From the NCBI RefSeq assembly GCF_007290395.2, contig NZ_CP041656.2, positions 5,642,001 through 5,706,000 of the forward strand: 64,000 bases of DNA, written 5' to 3'. Source of the stretch: Bradyrhizobium cosmicum (GTDB taxonomy: Bacteria; Pseudomonadota; Alphaproteobacteria; Rhizobiales; Xanthobacteraceae). Of this stretch, positions 18,828 to 27,719 are shown one piece after another (within the stretch, counting starts at the first letter, position 1; every line of letters begins with the position of its first letter). A model generated the notes under the pieces. It made no database searches. It was not told where the DNA came from and saw nothing but the letters and a program-made list of their open reading frames with translations. A program made the position numbers and the translations under genes.

Positions 18828-21755
18828 TTACGCCTGGCTCGCGACCGCCTTGCCGAGCGCGGCTTGCGCCGCTGCGAGGCGGGCGATCGGCACGCGGTAG
18901 GGCGAGCAGGAGACGTAGTCGAGACCGATGTTGTGGCAGAAGGCGACGGAGGCGGGATCGCCGCCGTGCTCGCCGCAGATGCCGACCTTGAGCTTCGGGC
19001 GGGTCTTGCGGCCACGCGCGACGCCGATCTTGACCAGCTCGCCGACGCCTTCCTGGTCGAGCGCAACGAACGGATCAATCGGCAGGATCCCCTTGGACAC
19101 ATAGGTGCCGAGGAAGCTCGCGGCGTCGTCGCGGCTGATGCCGTAGGTGGTCTGCGTCAGGTCGTTGGTGCCGAACGAGAAGAACTCCGCGCTCTCCGCG
19201 ATCTCGGCCGCCAGCAGGCAGGCGCGCGGCAGCTCGATCATGGTGCCGACCTGATAGGTCAGTTTGGTGTTGGCGTCGCGCATCACCTCCTTCGCGGTGG
19301 CATCGATGCGCGCCTTGACGAGGTCGAGCTCCATCTTGGTCGCGATCAGCGGCACCATCACCTCGAGGCCGACGGCCTTGCCGGTGCGCTTCTCGGCCTC
19401 GACCGCCGCCTCGAAGATCGCTCGCGCCTGCATCTCCGCGATCTCCGGATAGGCGATCGCGATACGGCAGCCGCGGAAGCCGAGCATCGGATTGAACTCC
19501 GAGAGCTCGCGCGCGCGGTCAGCGAGGCGCCGCGGGTCGGTGTTCATGGCACGCGCCACTTCCTCGACCTCGGCATGGGTGTGCGGCAGGAATTCGTGGA
19601 GGGGAGGATCCAAAAGCCGGATCGTGACGGGCAGGCCCTTCATGATCTCGAACAGCTCGACGAAGTCGGCGCGCTGCATCGGCAGCAGCTTGGCGAGCGC
19701 GGCGCGGCGGGACTGCTCGTCCTCGGAGAGGATCATCTCACGCACCGTGCGGATGCGCGTCTCCTCGAAGAACATGTGCTCGGTACGGCAGAGGCCGATA
19801 CCTTCGGCGCCGAACTTGATCGCGGTGCGGGCGTCGTCCGGCGTATCGCCATTGACGCGAACGCCGATCTTGCGGACCTGGTCGGCCCACTTCATCAGCG
19901 TACCGAACTCGCCGGACAGCTCCGGCTCGATCATCGGCATGCGGCCGCTGAGCACCTGGCCGAGCGAGCCGTCGATGGTGATGACGTCGCCGGTCTTGAA
20001 GCTGCGCGAGCCGATGCTCATCGTGCCGCGACCGTAATCGACGCGGATGGTGCCGCAGCCGGAGACGCAGGGCTTGCCCATGCCGCGCGCGACCACGGCG
20101 GCGTGCGAGGTCATGCCGCCGCGCGTGGTCAGGATGCCTTCGGCTGCGTGCATGCCGTGGATGTCTTCGGGGCTGGTCTCGATGCGGACCAGAATGACCT
20201 TGCGTCCGTCGGCCTGAAGCTTGGCCGCCTCGTCCGAGGAAAACACGATCTCGCCGGAGGCCGCACCAGGCGAGGCCGGCAGTCCGGTCGCGATCACGTC
20301 GCGCTTGGCGCCGGGATCGATGGCCGGATGCAGCAGCTGATCGAGCGAGGCGGGATCGATCCGCATCACCGCTTCGTTCTTGGTGATCAGGCCTTCGTTG
20401 GCGAGCTCGACCGCGATGCGAAGCGCCGCTTTCGCGGTGCGCTTGCCGCCGCGGGTCTGCAGCATCCACAGCTTGCCCTGCTCGACCGTGAACTCCATGT
20501 CCTGCATGTCGCGGTAGTGCTTCTCGAGCAGCGTGTAGATCCGCGTCAGCTCCTTGAAGGCCTCCGGCATCGCCGCTTCCATCGACGCCTTGTCGGAGCC
20601 CGATTCCTTGCGCGCTTCTTCGGTGATGTCCTGCGGCGTGCGGATGCCCGCCACCACGTCCTCGCCTTGCGCGTTGATCAGGAACTCGCCGTACAGCTTG
20701 CTCTCGCCGGTCGAGGGGTTGCGCGTGAAGGCGACGCCGGTGGCCGAGGTCTCGCCCATGTTGCCGAACACCATGGCCTGCACATTGACCGCGGTGCCCC
20801 AGGATTCCGGAATGTCGTGCAGCTTGCGGTAGGTCACCGCGCGTGCGTTCATCCAGGATGAGAACACCGCACCGATCGCGCCCCAGAGCTGGTCATGCGG
20901 GTCCTGCGGGAAGTCCTTGCCGGTCTCGCGCGCGACCGCGTCCTTGTACTTGCCGACCAGATCGACCCAATCCTCGGCGGAGAGATCGGTGTCGAGCGTA
21001 TAGCCCTGGCTGTCCTTGAACGTGTCGAGGATTTCCTCGAAGTGATGATGCTCGAAGCCGAGCACCACGTCCGAATACATGGTGATGAAGCGGCGATAGC
21101 TGTCATAGGCGAAGCGGCGGTCACCCGACAGCTCCGACAGCGCTTCCACGGTCTGGTCGTTGAGGCCGAGGTTGAGCACGGTGTCCATCATGCCCGGCAT
21201 CGAGGCGCGTGCACCGGAGCGCACGGAGACGAGCAGCGGGTTCCTGGTGTCGCCGAAGATCTTGCCGGTCAACTTGCCGACATGGTCGAGCGCCTTCTCA
21301 ACCTGCGACTTCAATTCCTTGGGGTAGGACTTGTCGTGTGCGTAAAAGTAGGTGCAGACCGAGGTCGGGATGGTGAAGCCAGGAGGTACCGGCAGGCCGA
21401 GATTGGCCATCTCGGCGAGATTGGCGCCCTTGCCACCCAGCAGGTCGCGCATTTCGGTCCGGCCTTCGGCCTTGCCGTCGCCGAATGTGAAGACCCACTT
21501 ACCGGCCTTGGCCGTGACTGGCGCCGCCTTGGCGGGGGCTGCCTTCTTCGGCGCTGGCTTGGCAGCGACCTTCGGAGCAACCGGCTTGGCCGCAGCTTTC
21601 GCAGCAGGCTTAGCTGCGGGCTTCGCAGCCGGCTTAGGGACAGGCTTGGAGGCGCTCTTGGGGAGCGTCTTGCGAGCTGCCGGCGCGGCTTTCGCCTTGG
21701 CAGAGGCCTTTGATTTCGCTGCAGTTTTATTGGGCTTCGAGGCGGCTTTGGCCAT
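18828..21755 (-). CDS. ppdK: Pyruvate, phosphate dikinase with Lys/Ala/Pro-rich N-terminal tail
   Basis: A 975-residue PPDK, interconverting pyruvate, ATP and Pi with PEP, AMP and PPi. The ordinary enzyme starts at about residue 86 (KWVFTFGDG, LLGGKGANLAEM); the nucleotide-binding domain is followed by the phospho-histidine motif GGMTSHAAVVARGMGKPCVSGCG and by the PEP/pyruvate barrel (RTEHMFF, GLCRTEHM, CGEHGGDPASVAF). Residues 1-85 form a histone-H1-like tail of repeated AKPAAKPAAK and KAAPAKAAP. ATG 21755 is used; a GTG nine bases upstream also has a ribosome-site-like AGG. A single-gene unit with a hairpin at its end. Probably gluconeogenic in this setting. Confidence 0.95.
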   Translation of the reverse strand: MAKAASKPNKTAAKSKASAKAKAAPAARKTLPKSASKPVPKPAAKPAAKPAAKAAAKPVAPKVAAKPAPKKAAPAKAAPVTAKAGKWVFTFGDGKAEGRTEMRDLLGGKGANLAEMANLGLPVPPGFTIPTSVCTYFYAHDKSYPKELKSQVEKALDHVGKLTGKIFGDTRNPLLVSVRSGARASMPGMMDTVLNLGLNDQTVEALSELSGDRRFAYDSYRRFITMYSDVVLGFEHHHFEEILDTFKDSQGYTLDTDLSAEDWVDLVGKYKDAVARETGKDFPQDPHDQLWGAIGAVFSSWMNARAVTYRKLHDIPESWGTAVNVQAMVFGNMGETSATGVAFTRNPSTGESKLYGEFLINAQGEDVVAGIRTPQDITEEARKESGSDKASMEAAMPEAFKELTRIYTLLEKHYRDMQDMEFTVEQGKLWMLQTRGGKRTAKAALRIAVELANEGLITKNEAVMRIDPASLDQLLHPAIDPGAKRDVIATGLPASPGAASGEIVFSSDEAAKLQADGRKVILVRIETSPEDIHGMHAAEGILTTRGGMTSHAAVVARGMGKPCVSGCGTIRVDYGRGTMSIGSRSFKTGDVITIDGSLGQVLSGRMPMIEPELSGEFGTLMKWADQVRKIGVRVNGDTPDDARTAIKFGAEGIGLCRTEHMFFEETRIRTVREMILSEDEQSRRAALAKLLPMQRADFVELFEIMKGLPVTIRLLDPPLHEFLPHTHAEVEEVARAMNTDPRRLADRARELSEFNPMLGFRGCRIAIAYPEIAEMQARAIFEAAVEAEKRTGKAVGLEVMVPLIATKMELDLVKARIDATAKEVMRDANTKLTYQVGTMIELPRACLLAAEIAESAEFFSFGTNDLTQTTYGISRDDAASFLGTYVSKGILPIDPFVALDQEGVGELVKIGVARGRKTRPKLKVGICGEHGGDPASVAFCHNIGLDYVSCSPYRVPIARLAAAQAALGKAVASQA

Positions 21756-21851
21756 AGCTTGCACACAACCTGCGAGAGGAATGGGAAATCGCGCGCCTTA
21801 CACCACTTTGGGCAGGGTCGCGCAAGTCGAAGAGTTCCGGAAAATGAAGGC

Positions 21852-22007
21852 CTAGAGATGGAGCCACTTCAACAATCCGAGCCCGATCGCGCCATTTACG
21901 ATGAGAAAGATCGCAACGATCAGGTTGAGCAGGCGCGGCATGATCAGGATCAGCACGCCCGCAAGCAGCGACAGGATCGGCGAAATGTGGGCGACGGTGA
22001 TGTGCAT
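21852..22007 (-). CDS. DUF3096 small membrane protein
   Basis: A 51-residue protein, too short for most gene callers. It starts MHITVAHISPILSLLAG, preceded by GGAAAG, and is almost wholly two hydrophobic helices (LSLLAGVLILIMPRLLNLIV and AIFLIVNGAIGLGLL). The pattern PILSLLAGVLILIMPRLLN with a following IVNGAIGLGLL is that of the DUF3096 family of small inner-membrane proteins, function unknown. It stands alone, 96 bp upstream of ppdK on the same strand. Confidence 0.8.
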   Translation of the reverse strand: MHITVAHISPILSLLAGVLILIMPRLLNLIVAIFLIVNGAIGLGLLKWLHL

Positions 22008-22229
22008 GAATTGTCTTTCCGTAACGTGAGGCGAATCGCCGGCGGATCATAGCCGACCGGGTTCCGCGGGTAGAGACGCGCAACAGGCGAGCAGGTTCCC
22101 GGCTTCGCGAAAACTGCCCGAAATTGCCGCTGATGCGGCAAGGCTTTCCCGGAACATTGCGAAGGGGGCATGCATTGGCCAAGCGGTCGCGCCGCTGGCG
22201 CCGGCTGAATCATGTCGAAGGAGTTTTGC

Positions 22230-22583
22230 ATGCGGAACAGGATTCTTGCTCTTGCAGCGCTCGCGGCCGCGATCGGTTCGCCCGTCGCGGCGCAGGCGCA
22301 AACCGGAATCACAGTGGGACGCGCGCCCGTCGTGGTCGATAGTGGCCCGACGATTGCGGTCGAACAGCGGCCGGCCTTCCGAGACTATGTCGTCGAGCAA
22401 CGTGTACCGGCCTTCAGCATTCCAGATCGCGTGGTGGTCGGCAGCACCTTACCCGAGAGCGGCGTCACCTATTATGACGTACCGCAACGTTTCGGCGCCA
22501 CCACCTACCGCTACACCGTCGTGAACGGCGCAACCGTGCTGGTCGAGCCGCGCTCGCGGCGCATCGTCGAGGTGATGGATTAA
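22230..22583 (+). CDS. DUF1236 periplasmic protein
   Basis: A 117-residue protein. ATG 22230 follows AAGGAG at six bases, so it is preferred over the in-frame ATG at 22212. A signal peptide (MRNRILALAALAAAIGSPVAAQAQ, cleavage after AQA) leads to a short periplasmic domain. Its end, YYDVPQRFGATTYRYTVVNGATVLVEPRSRRIVEV, is the DUF1236 domain that is common in Bradyrhizobium envelope proteins. Function unknown. A terminator follows at 22727-22748. Confidence 0.85.
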   Translation: MRNRILALAALAAAIGSPVAAQAQTGITVGRAPVVVDSGPTIAVEQRPAFRDYVVEQRVPAFSIPDRVVVGSTLPESGVTYYDVPQRFGATTYRYTVVNGATVLVEPRSRRIVEVMD

Positions 22584-22596
22584 CTCTTATCTGGAC

Positions 22597-22640
22597 GCGT
22601 TTTCTTCACGCGAACCGGTACCCACTTCGCTCGAAAACGC
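22597..22640. repeat. 44-bp dispersed element ending in GCGTTTTC / GAAAACGC
   Basis: The ends GCGTTTTC and GAAAACGC are exact reverse complements; the middle contains CGCGAACCGGTA. I recognise this as a short element that recurs between genes in many Rhizobiales. It lies 14 bp after the DUF1236 stop. Confidence 0.55.
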
Positions 22641-22726
22641 TCTGCACAACTCGATGTCCGGCGCGTCAAAAAATCAGGCTGACGCGTAGAGCTGAGTAGC
22701 GGACATCAGGCCCTGCCCGGTCTTCC

Positions 22727-22748
22727 CCCCGCCGGGCGGGGCTCTTTT
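22727..22748 (+). terminator. Rho-independent terminator after the DUF1236 gene
   Basis: CCCCGC-CGG-GCGGGG stem-loop followed by CTCTTTT. It is 144 bp beyond the DUF1236 stop and also lies 26 bp from the stop of the convergent duplicated-protein gene. Confidence 0.7.
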
Positions 22749-22773
22749 GCGCGCGCTTCCGAAGAACAGGGGC

Positions 22774-23871
22774 CTAGTGTCCTCTCAGCATCGCCATGAT
22801 GTGGCTGCTGGATTTATAGTTCGCCAACGCATGATCGCGGAACGTAGGCGTCCAGTTGGACGCCTGGCGCTCTTCGGCGCTCATCGACGAATAGGTATTG
22901 AGAATGCCCAGGCTGAGCTGCGTCGGGTCGCCGGTGGACTGGCTTCGATTGAGCGCCGCGAGAATGCTGGCGCGGTTGCGCGCATCGAGCGTCTGCTTGG
23001 CGGCGAAGCTCTCCTGCTTGGAGAACAGTCCGTCCTGATTGAGCGAGACCGCCGCGAGGGAACGGCTGTCCATCCCGCTGAAGTCGGCTTGTTGCCCGGC
23101 GTTGCGCCCCGGATCGAACACCGGGTCCTTGCCGGTGGCGGCGGCAGCCTTTGCCTGTGCATCGAGAGTAGCGCGGACGCGTTTGGCGACGGTCGAAAAA
23201 TCCGCCGGCGTCGACGTATCGCCGTCGCCATTGCTGGAGAGATAAGCGGCAACCGGGTCGTTCGCGATGGAGGTCGGCGCTTTGGTGGGATCCTGACGGG
23301 TCGCCTGGACGCCCTTCGACACCGCGCTGTGCAGCGCTGACCAGACAGCGGTCGCCTTTTCCTCTCCACTCGCACCATCGAGATAATCGAGTGCCGCGTT
23401 GTAGACCGCGTTGAAATTGCCCGTCAGCTTCGACGTGGCCACCGCCGGCGCCAGCGCGTCGTTGAAGCGGTTGGAGAGTTCGGTGCTGGCCGCTTTCTGT
23501 TCGTCGGGACTGAATTTGCCGCCATTGTTGGTTGACACCGCAAACAGCGAACGGCGATCGAATGAGGACAGATCCACCGTGGTCTTGCCGTCGGCCCCGA
23601 TCGGCCCGGTCACCTTGGCGGCGGTATAGGCCTTGTCGAGTGCCGCCCGCATGTTTCCGGTCAGCGTCGCGAAGTCGGGCTGCGCCGGGGCGTCGGTGAG
23701 CCGGGCGCGAGCGGCCTCCGACAGCGTCAGGTTGGTCGCCCCATTGCCCTGAGACTGACTGGACGAATCCGCGGCGTTCAACAGGGTATTGGCCGAAGAC
23801 GCCTGTGGCGAACCGGCCCGGGCATAGGCCGAGCCGAGATACGCGTAGGGATTGTTGTTGATCGAGGTCAC
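22774..23871 (-). CDS. Protein of unknown function with internal duplication and EF-hand-like loops
   Basis: A 365-residue protein starting at a GTG (23869-23871), after GAGAGCT. I do not recognise the family. The sequence contains two copies of a unit of about 115 residues: residues 66-180 and 223-350. Each begins PDFATL.. or ADFSTV.., has an RRSLFAVS / SRSLAAVS element and a loop resembling a calcium-binding loop (STNNGGKFSPDE, SLNQDGLFSKQE). A further Asp/Asn-rich loop (SSNGDGDTS) lies between copies. No signal peptide. The N-terminus (SINNNPYAYLGSAYARAG) is Asn/Ala-rich, like secreted or cell-surface rod proteins. Two CtrA-like boxes lie upstream. Confidence 0.75.
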   Translation of the reverse strand: MTSINNNPYAYLGSAYARAGSPQASSANTLLNAADSSSQSQGNGATNLTLSEAARARLTDAPAQPDFATLTGNMRAALDKAYTAAKVTGPIGADGKTTVDLSSFDRRSLFAVSTNNGGKFSPDEQKAASTELSNRFNDALAPAVATSKLTGNFNAVYNAALDYLDGASGEEKATAVWSALHSAVSKGVQATRQDPTKAPTSIANDPVAAYLSSNGDGDTSTPADFSTVAKRVRATLDAQAKAAAATGKDPVFDPGRNAGQQADFSGMDSRSLAAVSLNQDGLFSKQESFAAKQTLDARNRASILAALNRSQSTGDPTQLSLGILNTYSSMSAEERQASNWTPTFRDHALANYKSSSHIMAMLRGH

Positions 23872-23897
23872 TCAGCTCTCGTCGCTGCACGTTGGGG

Positions 23898-23943
23898 TTA
23901 ACGAAGCGTTATCCCGACCCGCACCATTTCAGAGCATGGTTAA
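23898..23943 (-). promoter_or_regulatory. Possible CtrA sites upstream of the duplicated-protein gene
   Basis: TTAA-CGAAGCG-TTAT at 23898-23912, one base off the CtrA consensus TTAA-N7-TTAA, and ATGGTTAA (TTAACCAT on the minus strand) at 23936-23943. Both are within 75 bp of the GTG start. CtrA binding is inference from the motif. Confidence 0.4.
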
Positions 23944-24028
23944 CCAAGTATGAATGTTTCCGGATGTTTCCGGGTTGAGCGCTCCCTGTTCAACCGGGAG
24001 CGGCCAATGCCGAGTCGAGCTTTCTTCA

Positions 24029-24150
24029 TCTCGTGTCCCGGACAAGCGCAGCGCAGACCCGGGACCCGGAAGTTCCGGGAAAGGGGCAGCCTGGGCCAGG
24101 CTCTGCAGCGCACCGCCAAGTGGCGCTGCAGAGCGTCCGGGCACGAGAGA
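24029..24150. repeat. Intergenic inverted-repeat element, type E
   Basis: Outer arms TCTCGTGTCCCGGAC and GTCCGGGCACGAGA are reverse complements with one mismatch, and inner GGCTCTGCAGCGC..GCGCTGCAGAG arms form a second hairpin. It ends at the base before the glyS stop codon. Related copies lie at 31103-31213 and 39751-39893. Confidence 0.75.
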
Positions 24151-26256
24151 TCAATCCTGGATCTTCGAGAAATCCGCCACCGCACGCGTGGCGCTGCGGA
24201 TCTCGCCCAGCAGCTTCAGGCGGTTCTCGCGCACCTTGGGATCGTCGTCGTTGACGCGAACTTTTTCGAAGAAGGCATCCACCGGCGGACGCAGCTTGGC
24301 CATAGCGGTCATCGCGGCGGTAAAGTCTTCCTTGGCGACTGCGGCACTCGCTTCCGCCGTCACCTCGCCGATCGCCTTCGCCAGCGACTTCTCCTCATCG
24401 AGGCCGTAGAGCGCGGGCTCGGGCGCTCCTTCGAAGTTGCGCTTGTCCTTCTTCTCCTCGATGCCGAGGATATTGCTGGCGCGCTTGATGCCGGCGAGCA
24501 GGTTCTTGCCGTCGTCGGTCTCGAGGAACTTGCCGAGAGCATCGACGCGGCGAACGATCATCAGAAGATCGTCCTGGCCACCGAGCGCAAACACGGCGTC
24601 AACGAGGTCGTGGCGTGCGCCCTGCTCGCGCAGCTGAACTTTCAGGCGGTCGGCGAAGAAGGCGAGCAGATCGCTCGGAAGCTTCTGGGCATCGGCCGGC
24701 TCCACCGACAAACCGGCGAGTGCCGACGCAGCCACCCTCACCAGCGACAGGCGTAGCGCGTTCTCGGCAATCAGCCTGATCACACCAAGCGCGGCGCGAC
24801 GCAGCGCATACGGGTCCTTGCTTCCCGTCGGTTTCTCGTCAATCGCCCAGAAGCCGACCAGCGTGTCGATCTTGTCCGCCAGCGCCACCGCCACGCTCAC
24901 CGGATCGGTCGGCACGCGATCGGCGGGCCCTTGCGGCTTGTAATGCTCCTCGCAGGCCGCAGCGACGGACGCGTCCTCGCCCTGGGCCAGTGCGTAGTAC
25001 TTGCCCATCAGGCCCTGCACCTCCGGGAATTCGCCGACAACCTCCGTCAGCAAGTCCGCCTTTGCCAGATGCGCGGCGCGCTTGACCTTGGCGACATCGG
25101 CGCCGACCAGCGGCGCGATCTCCGCCGCAAGCCGCTCGATACGCTTGATGCGCGCAGCCTGCGTGCCGAGCTTCTCGTGGAACACGATCTGCTCGAACTT
25201 CGGCAGGCGATCCTCGAGCTTCGTCTTCAGGTCCGTCTCGTAGAAGAACTTCGCATCGCTCAGCCGCGCGCGGATCACGCGCTCGTTGCCGGCAATGATG
25301 GTCTTGCCGCCGTCGGTGGCCTCGATGTTGGCGACCAGGATGAACTTGTTGGCGAGCTTGCCCTGATTGCTCTTGGGATCGCGGACGACGAAGCACTTCT
25401 GGTTGTTGCGGATGGTGGCGCGGATCACTTCCGCTGGCGTCGCCAGAAATTCCTCTTCGAACGAGCCCATCAGCACGACCGGCCATTCGACGAGGCCCGC
25501 AACTTCGTCGAGCAGGTTCTGGTCCTCGACGAGGTCAAAGCCTTGCGCGAACGCAAGCTGCTTGGCGTCGGTGAGGATGGCGTCCTTGCGGCGCTCGGGG
25601 TCGAGCACGACCTTCGCGGCGAGCAGCTTGGCGTCGTAGTCCTCGAAGCGGCGCACGTTGATCGCACCCGGCGCGAGGAAGCGATGGCCGTAGGTGGTCT
25701 GGCCGCTCTCGATGCCATCCACCGCAAACTTCACCACATCGGGCTCTTCGGTCTCGATGCCGAAGGTCGCCGTGATCGCGTGCAGCGGACGCACCCAGTT
25801 CAGCGATCCCGGTTTTCCGGAACGCGCACCCCAGCGCATCGATTTCGGCCAGGGGAAGGTGCGGATGATCACCGGCAGAATCTCGGCGAGCACGTCAATC
25901 GCGGCGCGGCCGGGCTTCTCGATCAGCGCTATGTAGAAATCACCCTTCGGGTCGCGCTGGATCTTGGCTTCGTCCAGCGACTGCAAACCCGTGGCTTTGA
26001 GGAAGCCTTGCACGGCCGCATCGGGCGCACCCATTTTCGGTCCGCGGCGCTCGGTCTTGAGGTCGGGCTGGCGCGCGGGAATGCCGTGCACGGTCAGCGC
26101 GAGGCGGCGCGGCGTCGCGAATGCCTTGGCGCCTTCGTAGACGAGGCCTTCGGCGACGAGCTTGTCGGTGACCATGCGGCGCAGATCGTCGGCCGCCTTG
26201 GCCTGCATGCGCGCGGGGATTTCTTCCGAGAACAGTTCAAGCAAAAGATCGGGCAT
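24151..26256 (-). CDS. glyS: Glycyl-tRNA synthetase, beta subunit
   Basis: A 701-residue beta chain of the bacterial alpha2-beta2 glycyl-tRNA synthetase, which recognises tRNA-Gly and is needed for charging. The opening [18 protein letters not shown] is diagnostic. Further on, [18 protein letters not shown] and [25 protein letters not shown] segments match. Its start shares one base with the glyQ stop (TGATG), so the two subunits are translationally coupled. A type E repeat abuts its stop codon. Confidence 0.97.
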   Translation of the reverse strand: MPDLLLELFSEEIPARMQAKAADDLRRMVTDKLVAEGLVYEGAKAFATPRRLALTVHGIPARQPDLKTERRGPKMGAPDAAVQGFLKATGLQSLDEAKIQRDPKGDFYIALIEKPGRAAIDVLAEILPVIIRTFPWPKSMRWGARSGKPGSLNWVRPLHAITATFGIETEEPDVVKFAVDGIESGQTTYGHRFLAPGAINVRRFEDYDAKLLAAKVVLDPERRKDAILTDAKQLAFAQGFDLVEDQNLLDEVAGLVEWPVVLMGSFEEEFLATPAEVIRATIRNNQKCFVVRDPKSNQGKLANKFILVANIEATDGGKTIIAGNERVIRARLSDAKFFYETDLKTKLEDRLPKFEQIVFHEKLGTQAARIKRIERLAAEIAPLVGADVAKVKRAAHLAKADLLTEVVGEFPEVQGLMGKYYALAQGEDASVAAACEEHYKPQGPADRVPTDPVSVAVALADKIDTLVGFWAIDEKPTGSKDPYALRRAALGVIRLIAENALRLSLVRVAASALAGLSVEPADAQKLPSDLLAFFADRLKVQLREQGARHDLVDAVFALGGQDDLLMIVRRVDALGKFLETDDGKNLLAGIKRASNILGIEEKKDKRNFEGAPEPALYGLDEEKSLAKAIGEVTAEASAAVAKEDFTAAMTAMAKLRPPVDAFFEKVRVNDDDPKVRENRLKLLGEIRSATRAVADFSKIQD

Positions 26257-27191
26257 CAGGCCGCTCCGCCCGCTTCAGTATGAATCCAGGCCTCGCCGCA
26301 GGCCTTGGCCAGTTCGCGCACGCGAAGAATGTAGCTCTGCCGCTCGGTCACGGAGATCACGCCGCGGGCATCGAGCAGGTTGAAGACGTGGCTCGCCTTG
26401 ATGCACTGGTCGTAGGCCGGCAGCGCCATCAGATGCTCTTTGCGGTTACCCTCCCGCCAGCCGGCGTCGAGATATTTCTTGCAGGCCGCCTCCGCCATCT
26501 TGAACTGCTCGAACAGCATCGCGGTGTCGGCGACTTCGAAATTGTGCTTCGAATATTCCTTCTCGGCCTGCAGGAAGACGTCGCCATAGGTGACCTTGGC
26601 ATCGCCGTCACGGCCGTTGAAGTTGAGATCGTAGACACGGTCGACGCCCTGCACATACATCGCGAGACGCTCGAGCCCGTAGGTGAGCTCGCCTGCAACC
26701 GGCGCGCATTCGAAGCCCGCGACCTGCTGGAAATAGGTGAACTGGCTGACTTCCATGCCGTCGCACCAGCACTCCCAGCCGAGGCCCCAAGCGCCCAGGG
26801 TCGGGCTCTCCCAGTCGTCCTCGACAAAGCGAATGTCGTGCACGGCGGAATCGATGCCGATCGCGGCGAGCGACTTCAGGTACAGCTCCTGAAGGTTCGG
26901 CGGCGACGGCTTCATGATCACCTGGAACTGATAGTAGTGCTGCATCCGGTTCGGATTCTCGCCGTAGCGGCCGTCCTTGGGCCGGCGCGAAGGCTGCACA
27001 TAGGCCGCGTTCCAGGGCTTCGGGCCCAGCGCGCGCAAGGTAGTCGCCGGATGGAAGGTACCCGCGCCCATCTCCATGTCGTAGGGCTGCAGGATCACGC
27101 AGCCCTGCTCGGCCCAGAACCGCTGGAGCGCGAGGATGAAGCCCTGGAACGAGCGTTCCGGGCGCATATGGGCGGGCAATGAGGCGTCCAT
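26256..27191 (-). CDS. glyQ: Glycyl-tRNA synthetase, alpha subunit
   Basis: A 311-residue alpha subunit, which forms glycyl-adenylate. Characteristic parts: [74 protein letters not shown] and [11 protein letters not shown]. The ATG at 27191 opens the operon; a second ATG at 27167 (MRPERSFQ) is also possible. It is followed directly by glyS with a one-base overlap. Confidence 0.97.
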   Translation of the reverse strand: MDASLPAHMRPERSFQGFILALQRFWAEQGCVILQPYDMEMGAGTFHPATTLRALGPKPWNAAYVQPSRRPKDGRYGENPNRMQHYYQFQVIMKPSPPNLQELYLKSLAAIGIDSAVHDIRFVEDDWESPTLGAWGLGWECWCDGMEVSQFTYFQQVAGFECAPVAGELTYGLERLAMYVQGVDRVYDLNFNGRDGDAKVTYGDVFLQAEKEYSKHNFEVADTAMLFEQFKMAEAACKKYLDAGWREGNRKEHLMALPAYDQCIKASHVFNLLDARGVISVTERQSYILRVRELAKACGEAWIHTEAGGAA

Positions 27192-27278
27192 CGTCAGATC
27201 AGCTCTCGCGGGGGTTTGAATCGCGCGGGACCGTATCGACGGCGGGGGTGGGAATCAAGGCAAAGGGGCCGGATTGGC

Positions 27279-27402
27279 CGTCATTCCGGGGCGCCCGAAG
27301 GGCGAGCCCGGAATCCATTGTGCCGCTCACTCCGTGGTTCGATGGATTCTCAGGTGCGCAATTGCGCACCATAGTTCTCGCTTCGCGAGCCCCGGAATGA
27401 CG
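27279..27402. repeat. Intergenic inverted-repeat element, type C
   Basis: Outer arms CGTCATTCCGGGG and CCCCGGAATGACG are exact reverse complements. Inside is a perfect 18-bp palindrome GGTGCGCAATTGCGCACC (27353-27370) and paired GAATCCAT / ATGGATTC arms. It ends 18 bp from the stop of the following small gene. Confidence 0.8.
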
Positions 27403-27420
27403 ATTGAGCGGAAGGGACCC

Positions 27421-27612
27421 CTAACCCGGCCGGTAAGCCCCGGTCACGGGGTCACGCTTCAACGTCTGAATATCCCCGGCATGGGCGGCCTCGGCGACGC
27501 GCGAGAGGCGCATCTCCTCCAGCTCATGGTTGATCCGGACAGCGGTCTTGTAGGCCCAGCGGACCACGGCAAGCCCGCCCAGGACGCCCGCAAAAGCGAC
27601 GAACGGCGGCAT
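27421..27612 (-). CDS. Small membrane-associated protein, unknown function
   Basis: A 63-residue protein. ATG 27612 (MPPFVAFAGVLGG) is chosen because AAGGAAC lies seven bases before it; longer in-frame starts would run into the adjoining gene. It has one N-terminal membrane helix (FVAFAGVLGGLAVVRWAY) followed by a charged amphipathic part (INHELEEMRLSRVAEAAHAGDIQTLKRDPVTGAYRPG). The QTLKRDPVTGAYRP end is a pattern I have seen in conserved Bradyrhizobium small proteins. It follows the S49 peptidase gene closely and may be in its operon. Confidence 0.7.
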   Translation of the reverse strand: MPPFVAFAGVLGGLAVVRWAYKTAVRINHELEEMRLSRVAEAAHAGDIQTLKRDPVTGAYRPG

Positions 27613-27719
27613 CGGTCGTTCCTTGTTCACAGTGCTCAGCCCCCACGCGCATTCTTGCGCAGACCGGGCCGCACCGCAATTGGCTCGGGCCGGACCAAAT
27701 GGCGCGGGAGCAGCTCCGC

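Noticed and set aside
18651..20861. Open frame of over 700 codons antisense to ppdK
   Set aside because: It is a shadow produced by the high-GC codon pattern of ppdK. Its translation is rich in Arg, Ala, Asp and His without any recognisable domain, and ppdK itself has clear motifs.
24931..26283. Open frame of 450 codons antisense to glyS
   Set aside because: Shadow of a certain gene; no domain and no ribosome site.
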